This document shows, one piece after another, positions 5,638 to 6,687 of a stretch of 6,687 bases of DNA. Under the pieces are notes generated by a model. That model was not told where the DNA came from, did not search any database, and saw nothing but the letters and a program-made list of their open reading frames with translations. Source of the stretch: Candidatus Coatesiibacteriota bacterium (GTDB lineage: Bacteria > RBG-13-66-14). Position 1 is the first letter of the stretch, and every line of letters starts with the position of its first letter. A program made the translations under genes and the position numbers. The stretch is from positions 1 to 6,687 of the forward strand of contig WJMB01000169.1 in the NCBI GenBank assembly GCA_014728185.1, given 5' to 3'.

Positions 5638-5655
5638 TTGGCACGTTTCTTGCAG
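5638..5655 (+). promoter_or_regulatory. Rightward sigma-54 promoter
   Basis: TTGGCACG, four bases and TTGCA match the sigma-54 consensus TGGCACG-N4-TTGCW at all 12 defined positions. The -24 GG is at 5640-5641 and the -12 GC at 5652-5653. The predicted start is near 5665. Activation would need an AAA+ enhancer-binding protein; none is encoded here and I cannot identify its upstream site. Confidence 0.65.
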
Positions 5656-5695
5656 AATCGCGCGCCGGTTGTCGGCGATAGGTCGCCCCGCTCTG

Positions 5696-5713
5696 CTGCA
5701 AGAAACGTGCCAA
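5696..5713 (-). promoter_or_regulatory. Leftward sigma-54 promoter, mirror copy of the rightward one
   Basis: The same 12-of-12 consensus match lies on the minus strand, with the -24 GG at 5711-5710 and the -12 GC at 5699-5698. The predicted start is near 5686, about 234 nt before the zinc-ribbon ATG. The four spacer bases and outer flanks are identical to the rightward copy. It would be a second, inducible promoter for the zinc-ribbon operon. Confidence 0.55.
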
Positions 5714-5735
5714 TGCCGGGCGCGGGTAAGGGCAA

Positions 5736-5766
5736 CGGCGCGAAAGCGGTTTCGCCGGGGTTTTTT
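5736..5766 (+). terminator. Rho-independent terminator on the plus strand
   Basis: CGGCG (5736-5740) pairs with CGCCG (5753-5757), or with a bulge CGAAA pairs with TTTCG inside. GGG and six T residues (5761-5766) follow. The T tract is on the plus strand, opposite to all protein genes in the window, so it must serve a plus-strand transcript if it is functional. Confidence 0.5.
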
Positions 5767-5781
5767 GCCGGGTGGTAGATG

Positions 5782-5813
5782 GAAACGGCGGGCATACGTG
5801 CGCCCGCCGTTTC
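5782..5813 (-). terminator. Strong hairpin after the DASS permease gene
   Basis: GAAACGGCGGGC (5782-5793) and GCCCGCCGTTTC (5802-5813) form a perfect 12-bp stem with an 8-nt loop. It begins about 31 nt past the TAA stop codon of the permease gene. The stem itself ends in TTTC on either strand, but there is no true U-run on the minus strand, so it may terminate weakly or protect the 3' end. Confidence 0.5.
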
Positions 5814-5844
5814 GCCGTGGCTGATTTGGACCGAGGCGGCGCGA

Positions 5845-6687
5845 TTACCCGAGGACCAGCCCCACCAGGAAGTTGAGCGCCAGGATGATCACGATGCAGA
5901 ACAGGGTGATCACGATGCCTGAACGCGCCATGTCCTTGACCCGCAACTCACCGGAGCCGTAGGCGATGGCGTTGGGCGGGGTGGAGACCGGCAGGGCCAT
6001 CGAGGCCGAGCTGGACAGCGAGACCATCACCGCCAGGGGCGCCACGAAGGGCAGCATCTCGTACCCCCGGCTGGTGAAGCCGATGACGATGGGTATCAGC
6101 AGACTGGCGGTGGCGGTGTTGGAGATGAAGGTGGTCATCACCGCGGCGATGACGCCGAAGATCGCCAGGGTCACCAGGAAGGGCAGGCCCTCGAGGCTGA
6201 TCAGTCCCACCAGGTAGGAGTTGAGGCCGCTGACGCTCATCGCCACACCCAGGGAGAGACCGCCGCCCATGATGAACAGGATGTTCCAGCCCAGGGAGTT
6301 GAAGTCGTCCTTATCGAGTATCTTGCCGGCCAGGAAGAGCACGCCGGGGATCAGGGCGATGATCGCCGTGGTCAGCCCGGGCACGGCGTCTTTCCACAAC
6401 GGCTGCAACAGCCAGGCCAGGATGGTGCCCACCATCACAACGATGATGAAGCGGCCCCGGGAGTCCATCTTGCGTTTGATCTCGATGCGGATGCGCAGGG
6501 ACTGGGTCTTGGGCTTGAAGAAGACCAGCAACAGCACCCAGGTCAGCAGCAGGGCGATGAGCATGATCGGAACGGAAAAGCCCATCCACTCGCCGAAGGT
6601 GATGTCGAAGCCGGCCTTCTGCAACCCGCCGATGGCGATGGCGTTGGGTGGGGTGCCGATGGGTGTGCCCATACCGCCGATGTTGGC
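5845..6687 (-). CDS. DASS/SLC13-family anion:sodium symporter, C-terminal part
   Basis: Partial gene: 280 residues are visible and the N-terminus lies beyond the right edge. The first residues ANIGGMGTPIGTPPNAI belong to the first of the two inverted structural repeats of the family. The second repeat shows ISNTATASLLIPI (SNT at about visible residues 189-191) and STPPNAIAYGSG (about 235-246). In VcINDY the two SNT motifs and the following TPPN loops bind Na+ and the dicarboxylate. Several hydrophobic helices separate them, with a basic cytoplasmic loop KPKTQSLRIRIEIKRKMDSRGR. Members import succinate, citrate, sulfate or related anions with Na+; the substrate cannot be decided. The gene ends in TAA, followed by a 12-bp hairpin. 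Identification of the family is firm. Confidence 0.9.
   Translation of the reverse strand, partial: ANIGGMGTPIGTPPNAIAIGGLQKAGFDITFGEWMGFSVPIMLIALLLTWVLLLVFFKPKTQSLRIRIEIKRKMDSRGRFIIVVMVGTILAWLLQPLWKDAVPGLTTAIIALIPGVLFLAGKILDKDDFNSLGWNILFIMGGGLSLGVAMSVSGLNSYLVGLISLEGLPFLVTLAIFGVIAAVMTTFISNTATASLLIPIVIGFTSRGYEMLPFVAPLAVMVSLSSSASMALPVSTPPNAIAYGSGELRVKDMARSGIVITLFCIVIILALNFLVGLVLG

Larger units (their letters stand above)
5580..5763. repeat. 184-bp nested inverted-repeat element
   Basis: AAACCCCGGCGAAAC (5580-5594) is the exact reverse complement of 5749-5763. A second, 23-bp perfect inverted repeat lies inside (5633-5655 and 5696-5718). The two pairs have nearly the same centre (about 5672 and 5676). 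ACCCCGGCGA is also repeated directly at 5568-5577 and 5582-5591. No flanking target duplication is visible. It could be a fold-back or MITE-like element, or simply clustered regulatory sites. Confidence 0.5.
5665..5766 (+). ncRNA. Candidate sigma-54-dependent small RNA
   Basis: Its 5' end is predicted about 12 nt after the -12 GC of the rightward sigma-54 promoter and its 3' end at a hairpin plus six T residues (5736-5766). That gives about 100 nt. Inside, GGCGA (5674-5678) and TCGCC (5683-5687) can form a stem with a 4-nt loop. No open frame with a ribosome-binding site lies within; the 21-codon frame at 5713-5778 has none and runs past the terminator. This is an inference from promoter and terminator placement; no known RNA family was recognised. 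Confidence 0.35.
5453..5844. other. Intergenic region between zinc-ribbon and DASS genes, rich in inverted repeats
   Basis: About 390 bp without a protein gene I accept. It holds a sigma-70-like promoter (5483-5512), a 23-bp perfect inverted repeat made of two sigma-54 sites (5633-5718), an outer 15-bp inverted repeat (5580-5763), a plus-strand terminator (5736-5766) and a 12-bp hairpin (5782-5813). Open frames of about 80-103 codons cross this region on both strands, but their translations are low-complexity, Arg/Pro-rich and lack ribosome-binding sites. Confidence 0.7.

Noticed and set aside
5453..5713. N-terminal extension of the zinc-ribbon gene to 196 residues
   Set aside because: The extension crosses the promoter and inverted repeats and reads as Arg/Pro/Gly-rich noise, while ATG 5452 has an ideal GGAGG.
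5713..5778. A 21-codon open frame on the plus strand starting inside the right sigma-54 arm
   Set aside because: No ribosome-binding site, and the frame reads through the T6 of the terminator.

Overview
The window is a piece of a GC-rich bacterial chromosome. Coding rows run at about 58-68% G+C, but two long non-coding stretches are much poorer (23 of 60 bases are G or C in 3061-3120). Gene content is bacterial: a TSUP permease, a PATAN/DUF4388 protein next to a degenerate MglA-like GTPase, an Rrf2 regulator with three cysteines, a small zinc-ribbon protein and a DASS/SLC13 permease. There are no rRNA or tRNA genes, so taxonomy cannot be fixed. An uncultured, non-model lineage that uses sigma-54 is my best guess. 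Every gene I accept is on the minus strand.

Layout from left to right. 1-486 is the N-terminal half of a TauE/SafE-type permease cut by the window edge, with a tandem TTGACA promoter upstream. 844-2516 is a tight three-gene operon read leftward: an unknown 126-aa protein, a PATAN protein, and a Ras-like protein that has lost its nucleotide-binding motifs. All junctions overlap, so the products are probably made together and may form one signalling module. About 2565-3428 and 3843-4933 are low-GC spacers with no convincing gene. They flank a lone rrf2-type gene that has a good terminator. 4934-5452 is a two-gene unit: a zinc-ribbon protein with a near-consensus sigma-70 promoter, followed by a 49-aa protein. 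5845-6687 is the C-terminal part of a DASS permease, cut by the right edge.

The most striking feature lies between the zinc-ribbon and DASS genes. A perfect 23-bp inverted repeat (5633-5655 and 5696-5718) has arms that each match the sigma-54 consensus TGGCACG-N4-TTGCA at all 12 defined positions. This makes two sigma-54 promoters facing each other, with predicted start sites about 20 bp past one another. The rightward one is followed about 100 nt later by a hairpin and six T residues, which would define a short sigma-54-dependent RNA. The leftward one points at the zinc-ribbon operon. A 15-bp outer inverted repeat (5580-5594 and 5749-5763) is nearly concentric with it, so the whole 184 bp may be a fold-back or mobile element.

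The other main observation is the pseudo-GTPase paired with a PATAN protein. Smaller points are four tandem heptamers upstream of the Rrf2 gene, a perfect 15-bp dyad, a nested inverted repeat in the low-GC spacer, and a 49-aa gene that is easy to miss.
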